Positions 1 to 8,493 of a stretch of 33,470 nucleotides of DNA are shown one piece after another (position 1 is the stretch's first letter; every line of letters begins with the position of its first letter). The position numbers and the translations under genes are program-made. The notes under the pieces are model-generated. The model was not told the origin of the DNA. It was given only the letters and a program-made list of their open reading frames with translations, and did no database searches. Source of the stretch: Chromatiales bacterium (lineage in GTDB: Bacteria; Pseudomonadota; Gammaproteobacteria; Steroidobacterales; BM003); NCBI GenBank assembly GCA_029864735.1, contig JAOTSW010000006.1:1-33470 (forward strand), written 5' to 3'.

Positions 1-114
1 CCTGATTCGAGCATCACTGGTCACCGCCCCATCCTTGATGGGAACGTTCAGGTCTTCCCTTATCAACACTTTCTTGCCAGCGAGATCCAGTTCACTCATT
101 CGGATGACGTTCAC
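1..114 (-). CDS. pgk: Phosphoglycerate kinase, N-terminal part (cut by window edge)
   Basis: This is the first 38 codons of a phosphoglycerate kinase, the cytosolic glycolytic/gluconeogenic enzyme that interconverts 1,3-bisphosphoglycerate and 3-phosphoglycerate with ADP/ATP. The visible peptide contains [17 protein letters not shown] and then [12 protein letters not shown], the conserved N-terminus of the family, including the substrate-binding R-x-D-x-N-V-P segment. I choose the GTG at 112-114. A strong AAGGAG lies 7 bases before it, and the resulting start ([11 protein letters not shown]) matches the E. coli Pgk start, whereas the ATG at 97-99 would lose five residues. It follows gap on the same strand after 81 bases, so it is probably co-transcribed with tkt and gap. 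The rest of the gene lies left of the window. Confidence 0.93.
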   Translation of the reverse strand, partial: MNVIRMSELDLAGKKVLIREDLNVPIKDGAVTSDARIR

Positions 115-148
115 AATCTTACTCCTTAAGCCGGAACACAAATGAATG

Positions 149-167
149 GCGGGGCATGAAGCCCCGC
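149..167 (-). other. Intercistronic hairpin between gap and pgk
   Basis: A perfect 7-bp GC-rich stem (GCGGGGC/GCCCCGC) with a 5-base loop lies between the gap stop and the pgk ribosome-binding site. No continuous T-run follows it on the minus strand (CATTCATTT), so it is not a convincing full terminator. It could stabilise or attenuate the transcript between the two genes, which is inference. Confidence 0.5.
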
Positions 168-195
168 ACAATCATATCAGTCAGTCTGTCGTACT

Positions 196-1209
196 TTACT
201 TGGCGCTCATCAAAGCCAGGGTGGTATCCAGCAAGCGGCAGGAGAAGCCCCACTCGTTGTCATACCAGGAGCACACCTTCACCAGGCGGCCATCAATAAC
301 CTTGGTAAGGCCCGCATCGTAGGTAGATGAAGCCGGGTCATGATTGAAATCAATCGATACCAGGGGCGCGTCACAATAGTTAAGCACACCCTTCAGCGAT
401 CCCTCAGAGGCCGCACGGATGATGCTGTGCACTTCGTCCACCGTGGTGTCACGGCCGGCAATGAAAGTCAGGTCAACCATGGATACGTTTATGGTCGGGA
501 CACGCACAGCGTAACCGTCCAGACGGCCAGCCAACTCAGGCAGTACCAGGCCCACAGCAGCGGCAGCGCCGGTCTTTGTGGGAATCATTGACATGGTGGC
601 TGAGCGGGCGCGACGCAGGTCGCTGTGATACACGTCGGTCAGCACCTGGTCATTGGTGTAGGCGTGAATGGTGGTCATCAGGCCACTCACCAAACCCAGC
701 GCCTGGTGCAGGGGCTGCACCAGCGGAGCCAGGCAGTTGGTGGTGCAAGATGCGTTGGAGATGATCTGATCGCTGGCCTTCAGGGTCTGGTGATTCACAC
801 CGTAGACGATGGTGGCGTCGATATCCTTACCGGCAGGTGCGGAAATAATCACTTTCTTGGCGCCGCCGGCCAGGTGGGCCGACGCTTTTTCGCGGCTGGC
901 GAAGAATCCTGTGCATTCCAGGACAACGTCTACACCCAACTCGCCCCAGGGCAGCTTGGCCGGATCACGCTCGGCAAGCACGCGAATGCGATCGCCGTTA
1001 ACCACCATGTAGCCATCCTCAACTGACACTTCGCCGGGGAACTTGCCGTGCGCCGTATCATAACGCGTCAGGTGCGCATTGGCGTTCGCGTCACACAGAT
1101 CGTTAACCGCAACAATCTGAATCTCGTCGGTGCGTCCTTGCTCATACAGAGCGCGAAGTACGTTACGGCCGATGCGTCCGTAACCATTAATACCAATCTT
1201 TACAGCCAT
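196..1209 (-). CDS. gap: Type I glyceraldehyde-3-phosphate dehydrogenase
   Basis: This cytosolic enzyme oxidises glyceraldehyde-3-phosphate to 1,3-bisphosphoglycerate with NAD and phosphate. The protein has 337 residues, normal for the family. The Rossmann motif [10 protein letters not shown] is at residues 6-15, and the active-site segment SNASCTTNC places the catalytic Cys at 155. [10 protein letters not shown] follows, then [12 protein letters not shown] and SWYDNEWGF near the C-terminus. The position beside tkt and pgk is often occupied by epd (erythrose-4-phosphate dehydrogenase). Here PTKTGAA, where E. coli Epd has PVDTKLAA, and HAYTNDQ favour a true GAPDH, although some stretches ([15 protein letters not shown]-like) resemble Epd. 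It lies 55 bases after tkt and upstream of pgk, so it is probably part of one operon. The ATG start has GGGA 8 bases before it. Confidence 0.93.
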   Translation of the reverse strand: MAVKIGINGYGRIGRNVLRALYEQGRTDEIQIVAVNDLCDANANAHLTRYDTAHGKFPGEVSVEDGYMVVNGDRIRVLAERDPAKLPWGELGVDVVLECTGFFASREKASAHLAGGAKKVIISAPAGKDIDATIVYGVNHQTLKASDQIISNASCTTNCLAPLVQPLHQALGLVSGLMTTIHAYTNDQVLTDVYHSDLRRARSATMSMIPTKTGAAAAVGLVLPELAGRLDGYAVRVPTINVSMVDLTFIAGRDTTVDEVHSIIRAASEGSLKGVLNYCDAPLVSIDFNHDPASSTYDAGLTKVIDGRLVKVCSWYDNEWGFSCRLLDTTLALMSAK

Positions 1210-1264
1210 ATCTATATTCCCATGTAGTTAAACAACTGACAGCTGAATGCCAGATATCCAGTGC

Positions 1265-3256
1265 TTACAATAACTCTCCGGCGACCTTGCAGACGTTATC
1301 TACAGTGAAGCCATAGTGCTCAAACAATATTTCAGCCGGTGCGGACTCGCCGAAAGTATCGATGCCGATTACCCTGCCACCGCTACCGACGTATTTCCAC
1401 CAGCAACCCGTGGTACCTGCTTCGATGGATATGCGATTCACCACCTCCGGCGGCAGAACCGTTTCGCGGTAAGCCTTGCTCTGGGCATCGAAGACCCGGG
1501 TGCAAGGCATGGACACGACGCGCACCTTGTGACCCTCATCTTTGAGGCGCTCCGCGGCGTCGATCGCAAGACCCACTTCCGAACCGGTCGCAATCAGGAT
1601 CAGGTCGGGCTTGCCACGGCAATCACGTAACACGTAACCACCCTTGGCCACCGAATTCATCTGCCGGACGCCACGCTCCAGAAACGGCGTGGTCTGGCGG
1701 GTAAACACCAACGAACTGGGGGTCTCCCGGTTCTCGATGGCCGCTTTCCAGGCAATCGCCGATTCGGTCACGTCACAGGGACGCCACACGTCCATGTTCG
1801 GTAGCACCCGCAGGCTGGCCAATTGCTCGATCGGCTGGTGGGTAGGCCCGTCTTCACCCAGACCAATCGAGTCATGGGTCCAGACGAAAATATTTGGGAT
1901 CTTCATCAGAGCAGCCATTCGCAGGGCGTTCCTGGCGTAATCCGAGAAGGTCAGGAACGTGGCGCCATAGGGGCGGAAACCACCATGAAGACTTAGGCCA
2001 TTCATGATCGCCGCCATGCCGAATTCACGCACGCCGTAATTGATGTAGTTACCCTTGGCATCGCCGGGAGTCACTGCCTTGGAACCCGAATGGAAGGTGT
2101 TGTTCGACCCGGTAAGATCCGCGGAACCACCAATCAATTCAGGCAACAAGGGAGCGAAGTGCTCCAGTGCGACCTGCGAGGCCTTGCGAGTAGCCATGCT
2201 CTTGCCTTCTTCTGCAATCCTGGCCACCAACTTTTCGCTCTGCTCAGCCCAGTCGGCCGGCAGTTCGCCGGCCATCCGGCGTTCGAACTCAGCCGCCAGC
2301 TCGGGGTACTCGCCCCGATAGCGCTCGAACATCTCGTTCCACTCGGCCTCAGCACTTGCGCCGCGCTCACGCGCATCCCAACCCTCGCGAACAGACTCGG
2401 GGATTACGAAGGGAGCATGGCGCCACTTGATTTGCTTACGCACCGCCTTGATCTCCTCGGCACCTAGCGGAGCGCCGTGGGTATCAGCAGTGCCGGCCTT
2501 GTTGGGCGAACCAAAACCGATAACGGTGTCGCATCCAATCAGGCTGGGCTTTTCCCGGCCGCGGGACACTTCGATGGCGCGATGAATCGCCTGGGGCTTG
2601 TGGCCGTCCACATCCGGGATCACGTGCCAGCCATAAGAGCGGAAACGTGCGGGTGTGTCATCTCGGAACCAGCCCTCGATGTCGCCATCAATGGAAATGT
2701 GGTTGCTATCGTAAATCACGACCAACTTGTTCAGACCCAGGGTGCCGGCCAGGGAGCAAGCCTCGTGAGAAATGCCTTCCATCAGGCAGCCATCACCGAC
2801 GAACACGTAGGTGTAGTGATCGACGATGGGGAATCCCGGACGGTTGAAATGTTCAGCCAGAATTTTCTCGGCCAGCGCCATGCCCACGGCATTGGTAATG
2901 CCCTGGCCCAGGGGGCCGGTGGTGGTTTCCACGCCGATATCCAGGTCCACCTCGGGGTGACCGGCAGTCCTGGAACCGAACTGGCGGAATTTCTTCAATT
3001 GCTTCATCGGCAAGTCGTAGCCACTCAGATGCAGCAATGAGTAAAGCAGCATGGAGGCATGACCGTTAGAGAGCACAAACCGGTCACGATTGGCCCAGCG
3101 CGGATTGGCCGGGTTGTGCTTGAGGAAATCATTCCAAAGCACTTCTGCAATGTCCGCCATGCCCATGGGGGCACCCGGATGTCCTGAGTTTGCGGCCTGT
3201 ACTGCATCCATGCTCAACGCCCGAATGGCGTTGGCGAGATCTTTTCGGTTGGACAT
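1265..3256 (-). CDS. tkt: Transketolase
   Basis: This is a thiamine-diphosphate enzyme of the non-oxidative pentose phosphate pathway that transfers two-carbon ketol units between sugar phosphates. It has 663 residues, the usual full length. The N-terminal ThDP domain carries GHPGAPMG at residues 25-32 (His26), SNGHAS around 63-68 (His66) and the metal/ThDP-binding GDGCLMEG motif. The central Pyr domain carries [20 protein letters not shown], which holds active-site His residues, and the C-terminal domain is complete. The gene heads a minus-strand run into gap and pgk, linking pentose and triose phosphate metabolism. Upstream, 110 bases separate it from the redoxin gene. This gap holds a possible weak promoter and no terminator I can defend, so some readthrough from the redoxin gene is possible. 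Confidence 0.97.
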   Translation of the reverse strand: MSNRKDLANAIRALSMDAVQAANSGHPGAPMGMADIAEVLWNDFLKHNPANPRWANRDRFVLSNGHASMLLYSLLHLSGYDLPMKQLKKFRQFGSRTAGHPEVDLDIGVETTTGPLGQGITNAVGMALAEKILAEHFNRPGFPIVDHYTYVFVGDGCLMEGISHEACSLAGTLGLNKLVVIYDSNHISIDGDIEGWFRDDTPARFRSYGWHVIPDVDGHKPQAIHRAIEVSRGREKPSLIGCDTVIGFGSPNKAGTADTHGAPLGAEEIKAVRKQIKWRHAPFVIPESVREGWDARERGASAEAEWNEMFERYRGEYPELAAEFERRMAGELPADWAEQSEKLVARIAEEGKSMATRKASQVALEHFAPLLPELIGGSADLTGSNNTFHSGSKAVTPGDAKGNYINYGVREFGMAAIMNGLSLHGGFRPYGATFLTFSDYARNALRMAALMKIPNIFVWTHDSIGLGEDGPTHQPIEQLASLRVLPNMDVWRPCDVTESAIAWKAAIENRETPSSLVFTRQTTPFLERGVRQMNSVAKGGYVLRDCRGKPDLILIATGSEVGLAIDAAERLKDEGHKVRVVSMPCTRVFDAQSKAYRETVLPPEVVNRISIEAGTTGCWWKYVGSGGRVIGIDTFGESAPAEILFEHYGFTVDNVCKVAGELL

Positions 3257-3302
3257 GAAATATATTCCGAGATTTTTGGCGTGGTTCGGCAGGAAGTCGG
3301 CT

Positions 3303-3331
3303 ATTTTCGCTTATGGCGTGCTATCGGGCAA
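3303..3331 (-). promoter_or_regulatory. Possible sigma-70 promoter for tkt
   Basis: On the minus strand TTGCCC (-35, 4/6 matches) is followed by a 17-base spacer and GAAAAT (-10, 4/6 matches), about 47 bases before the tkt ATG. The match is modest and could be chance. It is listed because this 110-base gap is the natural place for a tkt-gap-pgk promoter. Confidence 0.3.
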
Positions 3332-3366
3332 GGCGGGAAACCCCCTAATCGGTCAAAGAATCTGGA

Positions 3367-3918
3367 TTAGCGCCACTTTATTGAGCATCCCTGACTGATT
3401 TGCTGCTCTACCGGGCCGAATCCGGTTTCGGCCACCTGACGCATGGCCTCAAAAAGCTCCCGCCGGGCATCCCCGGGAGCTGGAGAGCGCCCACTACCGT
3501 CCAGCCTCCCCCGATATTGCAGCCCCATCTCGGCGTTGAAACCAAAGAAATCCGGGGTGCATACCGCCCCGTAGGCCCGGGCCACCGACTGGTCTTCGTC
3601 ATACAGATAAGGAAATGAAAATCCTCGCTGGCTAGCCAATTCCGCCATATGTGTCGGGCCGTCCGAGGGGTAGGACGCCACGTCATTGGACATGATCGCC
3701 ACGCTTCCCACGCCCAGTCCCTTCAGTTCAGTCGTATCCCGGACAATCCTGTCCAGTATCGCCTGGACATAGGGACAATGATTGGACAGGAACATTACCA
3801 GTACGCCCCTGGGTCCGGCGCATTCTTTCAGGGTCCATTGTCGGCCGGCCGGATCCGGCAAGCAGAAATCCGGGGCCGTCCAGCCAAAATCGCAAACCGG
3901 CGTATACATAAGTGACAT
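3367..3918 (-). CDS. Thioredoxin-fold / AhpC-TSA-type redoxin
   Basis: This is a 183-residue protein of the thioredoxin superfamily, without a signal peptide, so probably cytosolic. The N-terminal half reads as a redoxin core (APDFCLPDPAGRQWTL, then GVLVMFLSNHCPYVQAI). The candidate catalytic Cys48 sits in N-H-C-P-Y rather than a C-x-x-C pair. A later VCTPDFFGF segment holds the family cis-Pro region, and the C-terminus ends in GCSIKWR, a pattern seen in stand-alone 'thioredoxin family protein' members. It may act as a peroxiredoxin-like or thiol-disulfide protein; the substrate is unknown. The ATG has GGAG 7-8 bases upstream. It lies upstream of tkt on the same strand and diverges from metK. 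Confidence 0.8.
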   Translation of the reverse strand: MSLMYTPVCDFGWTAPDFCLPDPAGRQWTLKECAGPRGVLVMFLSNHCPYVQAILDRIVRDTTELKGLGVGSVAIMSNDVASYPSDGPTHMAELASQRGFSFPYLYDEDQSVARAYGAVCTPDFFGFNAEMGLQYRGRLDGSGRSPAPGDARRELFEAMRQVAETGFGPVEQQISQGCSIKWR

Positions 3919-3955
3919 AATGTGGCTCCAATCAAGCCCTGCAAGGCCTTACAAG

Positions 3956-3985
3956 CTGTCAGAAAGCGGGGCAGTTCTGTAGAAT
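3956..3985 (+). promoter_or_regulatory. Possible sigma-70 promoter for metK
   Basis: CTGTCA (-35, 4/6) and TAGAAT (-10, 5/6) are separated by 18 bases, 31 bases before the metK ATG. The 98-base divergent gap between the redoxin gene and metK must hold promoters for both. No SAM riboswitch fits in the short predicted leader. Confidence 0.45.
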
Positions 3986-4016
3986 GTACCGTTTTTCCTA
4001 ATAGGACGTTTAGGCA

Positions 4017-5177
4017 ATGGCGGAAAATTACCTGTTCACCTCCGAGTCAGTCTCCGAGGGGCATCCCGATAAACTTGCAGACCAGATTTCTGATGCCGTC
4101 CTGGACGCCATCCTGGAACAAGACCCCAAGGCCCGGGTGGCCTGTGAAACCATGGTGAAGACCGGTATGGCCCTGGTGGCCGGCGAGGTCACCACCTCGG
4201 CATGGGTAGACATCGAGGCACTGGCCCGCAAGACCATCCTGGACGTGGGTTACGACAGCTCAGATGTGGGTTACGACGGCTCAACCTGCGCAGTGCTCAA
4301 CGCCATCGGCAAACAGTCCTCGGATATCGCCCAGGGCGTGGATCGCGATGCCCCGGAAGACCAGGGTGCAGGAGACCAGGGCCTGATGTTCGGCTATGCG
4401 TCCAACGAGACCGACGTGCTGATGCCGGCCCCGATCACTTTCTCCCACCGCCTTGTGGAACGCCAGGCTCACGTGCGCAAGGCCGGAATCCTGACCTGGC
4501 TGCGTCCCGACGCCAAGAGCCAGGTGACTTTCCGCTATGAAAACCACAAGCCGGTTGGTGTAGAAGCGGTAGTGCTGTCCACCCAGCATAATCCCGACAT
4601 TCGCCTGGAAGACCTGCGCGAAGCCGTGATGGAAGAAATCATCAAGCCGGTACTGCCGGCCGAGTGGCTGGATGCCAACACCCGGTACCACATCAATCCC
4701 ACCGGTCGGTTTGTGATCGGCGGGCCTGCCGGCGATTGCGGTCTGACCGGGCGCAAGATCATCGTCGACACCTACGGCGGCATGGCCCGTCACGGGGGCG
4801 GCGCGTTCTCTGGCAAGGACCCGTCCAAGGTGGATCGCTCCGCCGCCTATGCCTGCCGTTACGTGGCCAAGAACATCGTGGCTGCCGGCCTGGCTGATCG
4901 CTGCGAAATCCAGGTTTCTTACGCCATTGGCGTGGCCGAACCCACTTCCATCAGCCTCGATACCTTCGGCACCGGCAAGCTGGGCGAGAATCGCCTGGTA
5001 GAACTGGTGCGCGAGCATTTTGATCTGCGTCCCTATGGCATCCTCAAGATGCTGGACCTGATTCGCCCGATCTATACCAAAACTGCCGCCTACGGTCATT
5101 TCGGCAGAGACGACGAGGACTTCACCTGGGAACGCACGGATAAGGCTGAATTACTGAAATTCGAATCCGGTTTGTAA
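4017..5177 (+). CDS. metK: S-adenosylmethionine synthetase
   Basis: This cytosolic enzyme makes S-adenosylmethionine from methionine and ATP, releasing phosphate and diphosphate. It has 386 residues against 384 in E. coli. The N-terminal [14 protein letters not shown] motif carries the ATP-binding His16 and Asp18. [14 protein letters not shown] is the central signature (methionine/ATP site), and [19 protein letters not shown] is the glycine-rich phosphate-binding loop. A TAGGA 10 bases before the ATG is the likely ribosome-binding site. It is followed by ahcY after 45 bases on the same strand, so SAM synthesis and SAH removal are probably co-transcribed. The gene diverges from the redoxin gene. 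Confidence 0.98.
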   Translation: MAENYLFTSESVSEGHPDKLADQISDAVLDAILEQDPKARVACETMVKTGMALVAGEVTTSAWVDIEALARKTILDVGYDSSDVGYDGSTCAVLNAIGKQSSDIAQGVDRDAPEDQGAGDQGLMFGYASNETDVLMPAPITFSHRLVERQAHVRKAGILTWLRPDAKSQVTFRYENHKPVGVEAVVLSTQHNPDIRLEDLREAVMEEIIKPVLPAEWLDANTRYHINPTGRFVIGGPAGDCGLTGRKIIVDTYGGMARHGGGAFSGKDPSKVDRSAAYACRYVAKNIVAAGLADRCEIQVSYAIGVAEPTSISLDTFGTGKLGENRLVELVREHFDLRPYGILKMLDLIRPIYTKTAAYGHFGRDDEDFTWERTDKAELLKFESGL

Positions 5178-5222
5178 AACAGGACGAACTCATCACCGAG
5201 AATTTTTTGGAGAAACTCAATC

Positions 5223-6644
5223 ATGTCTACCCAACAAGCGGCTGAAACCCATTCGCAAGACTACTACGTGGCGGATATTTCCCAGGCAGCTTTCGGGCGC
5301 AAGGAAATGGCGATTGCCGAGACCGAGATGCCCGGCCTGATGGCCATCCGCGAGGAATACGGTAGCGAGAAGCCCCTGAAGGGCGCTCGCATCGCCGGCT
5401 CCCTGCACATGACCATCCAGACCGCCGTCCTAATTGAATCGCTGGTAGCCCTGGGCGCCGAGGTACGCTGGGCGTCCTGCAACATCTACTCAACCCAGGA
5501 CCATGCCGCCGCCGCCATTGCGGATTCCGGCGTTCCGGTCTTCGCCTTCAAGGGCGAATCCCTGGATGAGTACTGGGCGTTCACACACAAAATCATGGAA
5601 TGGCATGACGGTGGCACGCCCAATATGATCCTGGATGACGGCGGCGACGCCACCATGCTGACAATCCTGGGAACCAAGGCTGAAAAAGATATCTCGGTGC
5701 TGGATAACCCCAGCAGCCACGAAGAAACCGCCCTGTTTGCAGCCATCCGCAAGCGCCTGGAGACGGACCCCACGTTCTATTCCAGGATTCGCAACAACAT
5801 CCATGGCGTGACCGAGGAAACCACCACCGGCGTCCACCGTCTTTACGAGATGATGAAGAAAGGCGAGCTGCCCTTCCCCGCCATCAACGTGAACGACTCG
5901 GTCACCAAGTCCAAGTTTGACAACCTGTATGGTTGCCGCGAATCACTGGTTGACGGCATCAAGCGCGCCACGGATGTGATGGTCGCCGGAAAGATTGCCG
6001 TTGTGGCAGGCTTCGGCGACGTAGGTAAGGGCAGCGCCCAATCCCTGCGCGGCCTGGGTGCCTCGGTGTGGATCACGGAAATTGACCCCATTTGCGCCCT
6101 TCAGGCTGCCATGGAAGGGTACCGGGTGGTCACCATGGAAGAAGCCGCCGACAAGGCTGACATCTTCGTCACCGCCACCGGCAACTACCATGTCATCACC
6201 CACGATCACATGAAGCGCATGAAGCACCAGGCCATCGTCTGCAACATCGGTCACTTCGATAACGAAATTGACGTGGCCAGCCTGGAGCAGTACGAGTGTG
6301 AAAACATCAAGGACCAGGTGGATCATATTATTTTCCCCGACGGGAAGCGCATCATCCTGCTGGCCCAGGGCCGACTGGTAAACCTGGGCTGCGGCACTGG
6401 TCACCCCAGCTTCGTGATGTCCAATTCCTTCACCAACCAGGTGTTGGCCCAGATCGAATTGTGGAAGCACGGAGAGAAGTACGCGAATGAGGTGTACGTA
6501 CTGCCCAAGCGCCTGGATGAGAAAGTAGCTCGCTTGCACCTGGGCCGTATTGGCGCAAACCTGACCACCCTGACCAAGGAACAGGCTGATTACATCGGCG
6601 TGCCGACCACCGGCCCCTATAAACCGGATCAATATCGCTACTAG
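5223..6644 (+). CDS. ahcY: Adenosylhomocysteinase (SAH hydrolase)
   Basis: This cytosolic NAD-containing enzyme reversibly splits S-adenosylhomocysteine to adenosine and homocysteine, relieving product inhibition of methyltransferases. It has 473 residues, in the longer proteobacterial size class. Visible landmarks are the substrate-domain segments [14 protein letters not shown] and [13 protein letters not shown], then [13 protein letters not shown] and the NAD-binding loop [10 protein letters not shown] from residue 263. [11 protein letters not shown] follows, and the C-terminus is KPDQYRY, matching the family's conserved ...YRY tail that reaches into the neighbouring subunit. GGAG precedes the ATG. 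It lies 45 bases downstream of metK and is followed by a strong intrinsic terminator. The short metK-ahcY gap leaves no room for an SAH riboswitch. Confidence 0.98.
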   Translation: MSTQQAAETHSQDYYVADISQAAFGRKEMAIAETEMPGLMAIREEYGSEKPLKGARIAGSLHMTIQTAVLIESLVALGAEVRWASCNIYSTQDHAAAAIADSGVPVFAFKGESLDEYWAFTHKIMEWHDGGTPNMILDDGGDATMLTILGTKAEKDISVLDNPSSHEETALFAAIRKRLETDPTFYSRIRNNIHGVTEETTTGVHRLYEMMKKGELPFPAINVNDSVTKSKFDNLYGCRESLVDGIKRATDVMVAGKIAVVAGFGDVGKGSAQSLRGLGASVWITEIDPICALQAAMEGYRVVTMEEAADKADIFVTATGNYHVITHDHMKRMKHQAIVCNIGHFDNEIDVASLEQYECENIKDQVDHIIFPDGKRIILLAQGRLVNLGCGTGHPSFVMSNSFTNQVLAQIELWKHGEKYANEVYVLPKRLDEKVARLHLGRIGANLTTLTKEQADYIGVPTTGPYKPDQYRY

Positions 6645-6678
6645 TATCAGCTTTCGGGATTCATTCCCGGGAATTGAG

Positions 6679-6706
6679 AAAAGCGGCCCCCGGGCCGCTT
6701 TTTTTT
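6679..6706 (+). terminator. Rho-independent terminator after ahcY
   Basis: A perfect stem (AAAAGCGGCC paired with GGCCGCTTTT, 4-base loop CCCG) runs straight into a T8 tract, 34 bases after the ahcY stop. It ends the metK-ahcY transcript. The 125 bases between it and the next gene show no clear promoter match. Confidence 0.93.
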
Positions 6707-6831
6707 GCCCACGAGACCCTCTGGGGCACCAATCCAGGACCCCGGGGGAAATTTAGAATGGGAACAATGCGTAGGTGCCATGCGCATTTGCCGCTATAGG
6801 AAGGCCCACCCGTCTTGGCTAGCATTCTCCT

Positions 6832-8493
6832 ATGAGCGACCAACGAAAGAGCGACCTGACTTCCCCCACGGATCTTCGCAGCCATGGTGCCGGCACTGGA
6901 CCGGTTCGCAGGCAGCACCCGATTTACGTGGATCTTTTGCCTCCCTGCAATAACGCCTGTCCGGCCGGAGAGAATATCCAGGCCTGGATGGCGCTGGTGC
7001 AAGCTGAAAAGTTCGAGGCAGCGTGGCAGGAATTGATCAAGGACAATCCCATGCCCGCCATCCACGGGCGGGTCTGCTATCACCCCTGCGAGGAGGGCTG
7101 CAATCGCAACCAGGTCGACGCAACGGTCAGCATCCACGCGGTGGAGCGTTTCCTCGGCGACCTGGCCCGGGAAAAAGGCTGGACACCTAAATTCAGCGCC
7201 CGCGCATCAGGCAAACGAATACTGGTTATAGGCGCCGGCCCAAGCGGCCTGTCTGCCGCCTATCACCTGGCCCGAAAAGGGCACCAGGTGGAAATTCACG
7301 AGGCCGGTCCGATACCCGGCGGCATGATGCTTTTTGGAATCCCCGCCTACCGACTGCCCCGGGTTGTGTTGAACGAGGAAATCCAGCGCATCGAGTCCAT
7401 GGGCGTGAAGATCGTTCTGGATCACAAGGTCGACGACGTGCTCGCCGAAAAAGAAGCCGGTAATTTCGATGCCGTTTTCATCGCAGTGGGTGCTCACATA
7501 GGCAAGAAGATCAACATCCCCGCCAGGGATGCCAGCCAGATCCTCGATGCCGTCTCCTTCCTGAAGGAAGTGGAAAGCGGTCGCACCCCAAAACTTGGGC
7601 GGCGAGTCGCCATCTACGGCGGCGGCAATACCGCCATGGATGCCGCGCGCACTGCCAAGCGACTGGGCGTGGATGAGGCGCTGGTGATTTACCGACGCGA
7701 TCGCGAAAACATGCCAGCCCACGATTTCGAGGCGGCCCAGGCACTGGAAGAAGGCGTCAAGATCAACTGGCTCAGAACCATCAAGGAAATTGATCAAAGC
7801 AATTTCACCGTGGAAATTATGGAAGTGCGTGACGGCAGGCCAGAGGGCACCGGCAAGTTCGAAACCCTGGAGGCCGACTCGCTGATCCTTGCACTGGGAC
7901 AGGACACCGATACCGGATTCTTGCGCAAAGTGCCGGAAATAGAGTTCATGAACGACGGCACCGTCGTGGTCAACGACAGCATGATGACCGGCCGGGAAGG
8001 AATATTTGCCGGCGGCGACATGGTACCCAGTGAGCGCACCGTAACGATCGCGGTAGGCCACGGCAAAAAGGCCGCTAAATTTATTGACGGCTACCTGCGC
8101 GCCCAGCCGGTTCACACTCCCGCCAAGCACCCGCTGGTCGGCTTTGAAGGACTGCACGTCTGGTACAAGACCGATGCTCCCAAGAGCGTGCAGCCCCAGC
8201 TACCAAGCGAAGCCGCCAGTATGGGCTTCGACGAAATCGTGGCTGGCCTGAACAAAAGTGAAGCGGTTTACGAGGCCCAGCGCTGCCTGTCCTGCGGCAA
8301 CTGCTTTGAATGCGACGGCTGCTATGCCTCCTGTCCCGAGGACGCCGTGATCAAGCTCGGCCCGGGACGTCGTTACCGTTTCGACTACAAGCTGTGCACG
8401 GGCTGCGCGGTCTGCTTTGAACAATGTCCCTGCCACGCCATCGACATGGTTGCGGAGAACCAGGACGACGATAGCAACGGGACGGGCATCTGA
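6832..8493 (+). CDS. GltD-like NAD(P)H oxidoreductase with C-terminal 2x[4Fe-4S] domain
   Basis: This 553-residue iron-sulfur flavoprotein resembles the glutamate synthase small subunit (GltD/NfnB/PreT fold). The N-terminal cluster domain has Cys39, Cys43 (CNNAC), Cys82, Cys86 and Cys90. The FAD Rossmann motif GAGPSG is at 134-139, and a second nucleotide-binding motif GGGNTA starts at 263, followed by YRRDRENMPA. An FAD-contacting GIFAGGD is near 390. The end carries two ferredoxin-type Cys clusters starting at Cys485 and Cys522. The stop overlaps the nifJ start in TGATG, so translation is coupled. Inference: it moves electrons between NAD(P)H and the clusters of NifJ, the role given to KorC in the Azoarcus evansii 2-oxoglutarate:NADP oxidoreductase. 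It is not a normal GltD, because no gltB is present. No good Shine-Dalgarno precedes the ATG. Confidence 0.88.
   Translation: MSDQRKSDLTSPTDLRSHGAGTGPVRRQHPIYVDLLPPCNNACPAGENIQAWMALVQAEKFEAAWQELIKDNPMPAIHGRVCYHPCEEGCNRNQVDATVSIHAVERFLGDLAREKGWTPKFSARASGKRILVIGAGPSGLSAAYHLARKGHQVEIHEAGPIPGGMMLFGIPAYRLPRVVLNEEIQRIESMGVKIVLDHKVDDVLAEKEAGNFDAVFIAVGAHIGKKINIPARDASQILDAVSFLKEVESGRTPKLGRRVAIYGGGNTAMDAARTAKRLGVDEALVIYRRDRENMPAHDFEAAQALEEGVKINWLRTIKEIDQSNFTVEIMEVRDGRPEGTGKFETLEADSLILALGQDTDTGFLRKVPEIEFMNDGTVVVNDSMMTGREGIFAGGDMVPSERTVTIAVGHGKKAAKFIDGYLRAQPVHTPAKHPLVGFEGLHVWYKTDAPKSVQPQLPSEAASMGFDEIVAGLNKSEAVYEAQRCLSCGNCFECDGCYASCPEDAVIKLGPGRRYRFDYKLCTGCAVCFEQCPCHAIDMVAENQDDDSNGTGI

Noticed and set aside
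149-167. Terminator between gap and pgk
   Set aside because: The stem is good but no T-run follows, and pgk has its own strong ribosome-binding site in the same operon.
196-1209. Annotation as epd (erythrose-4-phosphate dehydrogenase) from the tkt-X-pgk position
   Set aside because: PTKTGAA and HAYTNDQ are GAPDH-type, where Epd has PVDTKLA and HSAMHDQ.
3919-4016. SAM riboswitch upstream of metK
   Set aside because: The predicted leader is about 25 bases, and no known SAM-riboswitch core is visible.
4281-5099. Long minus-strand open frame opposite metK (272 codons); similar ones opposite the GltD-like gene (7207-8157) and the UvrA-like gene (25329-26468)
   Set aside because: They mirror strongly conserved genes in GC-rich DNA, have no recognisable protein features, and look like antisense shadows.
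5178-5222. SAH riboswitch upstream of ahcY
   Set aside because: Only 45 bases separate metK and ahcY, and no matching fold or conserved core was seen.
6832-8493. Glutamate synthase small subunit (gltD)
   Set aside because: There is no gltB nearby, and the extra C-terminal Fe-S domain and coupling to nifJ point to a different role.
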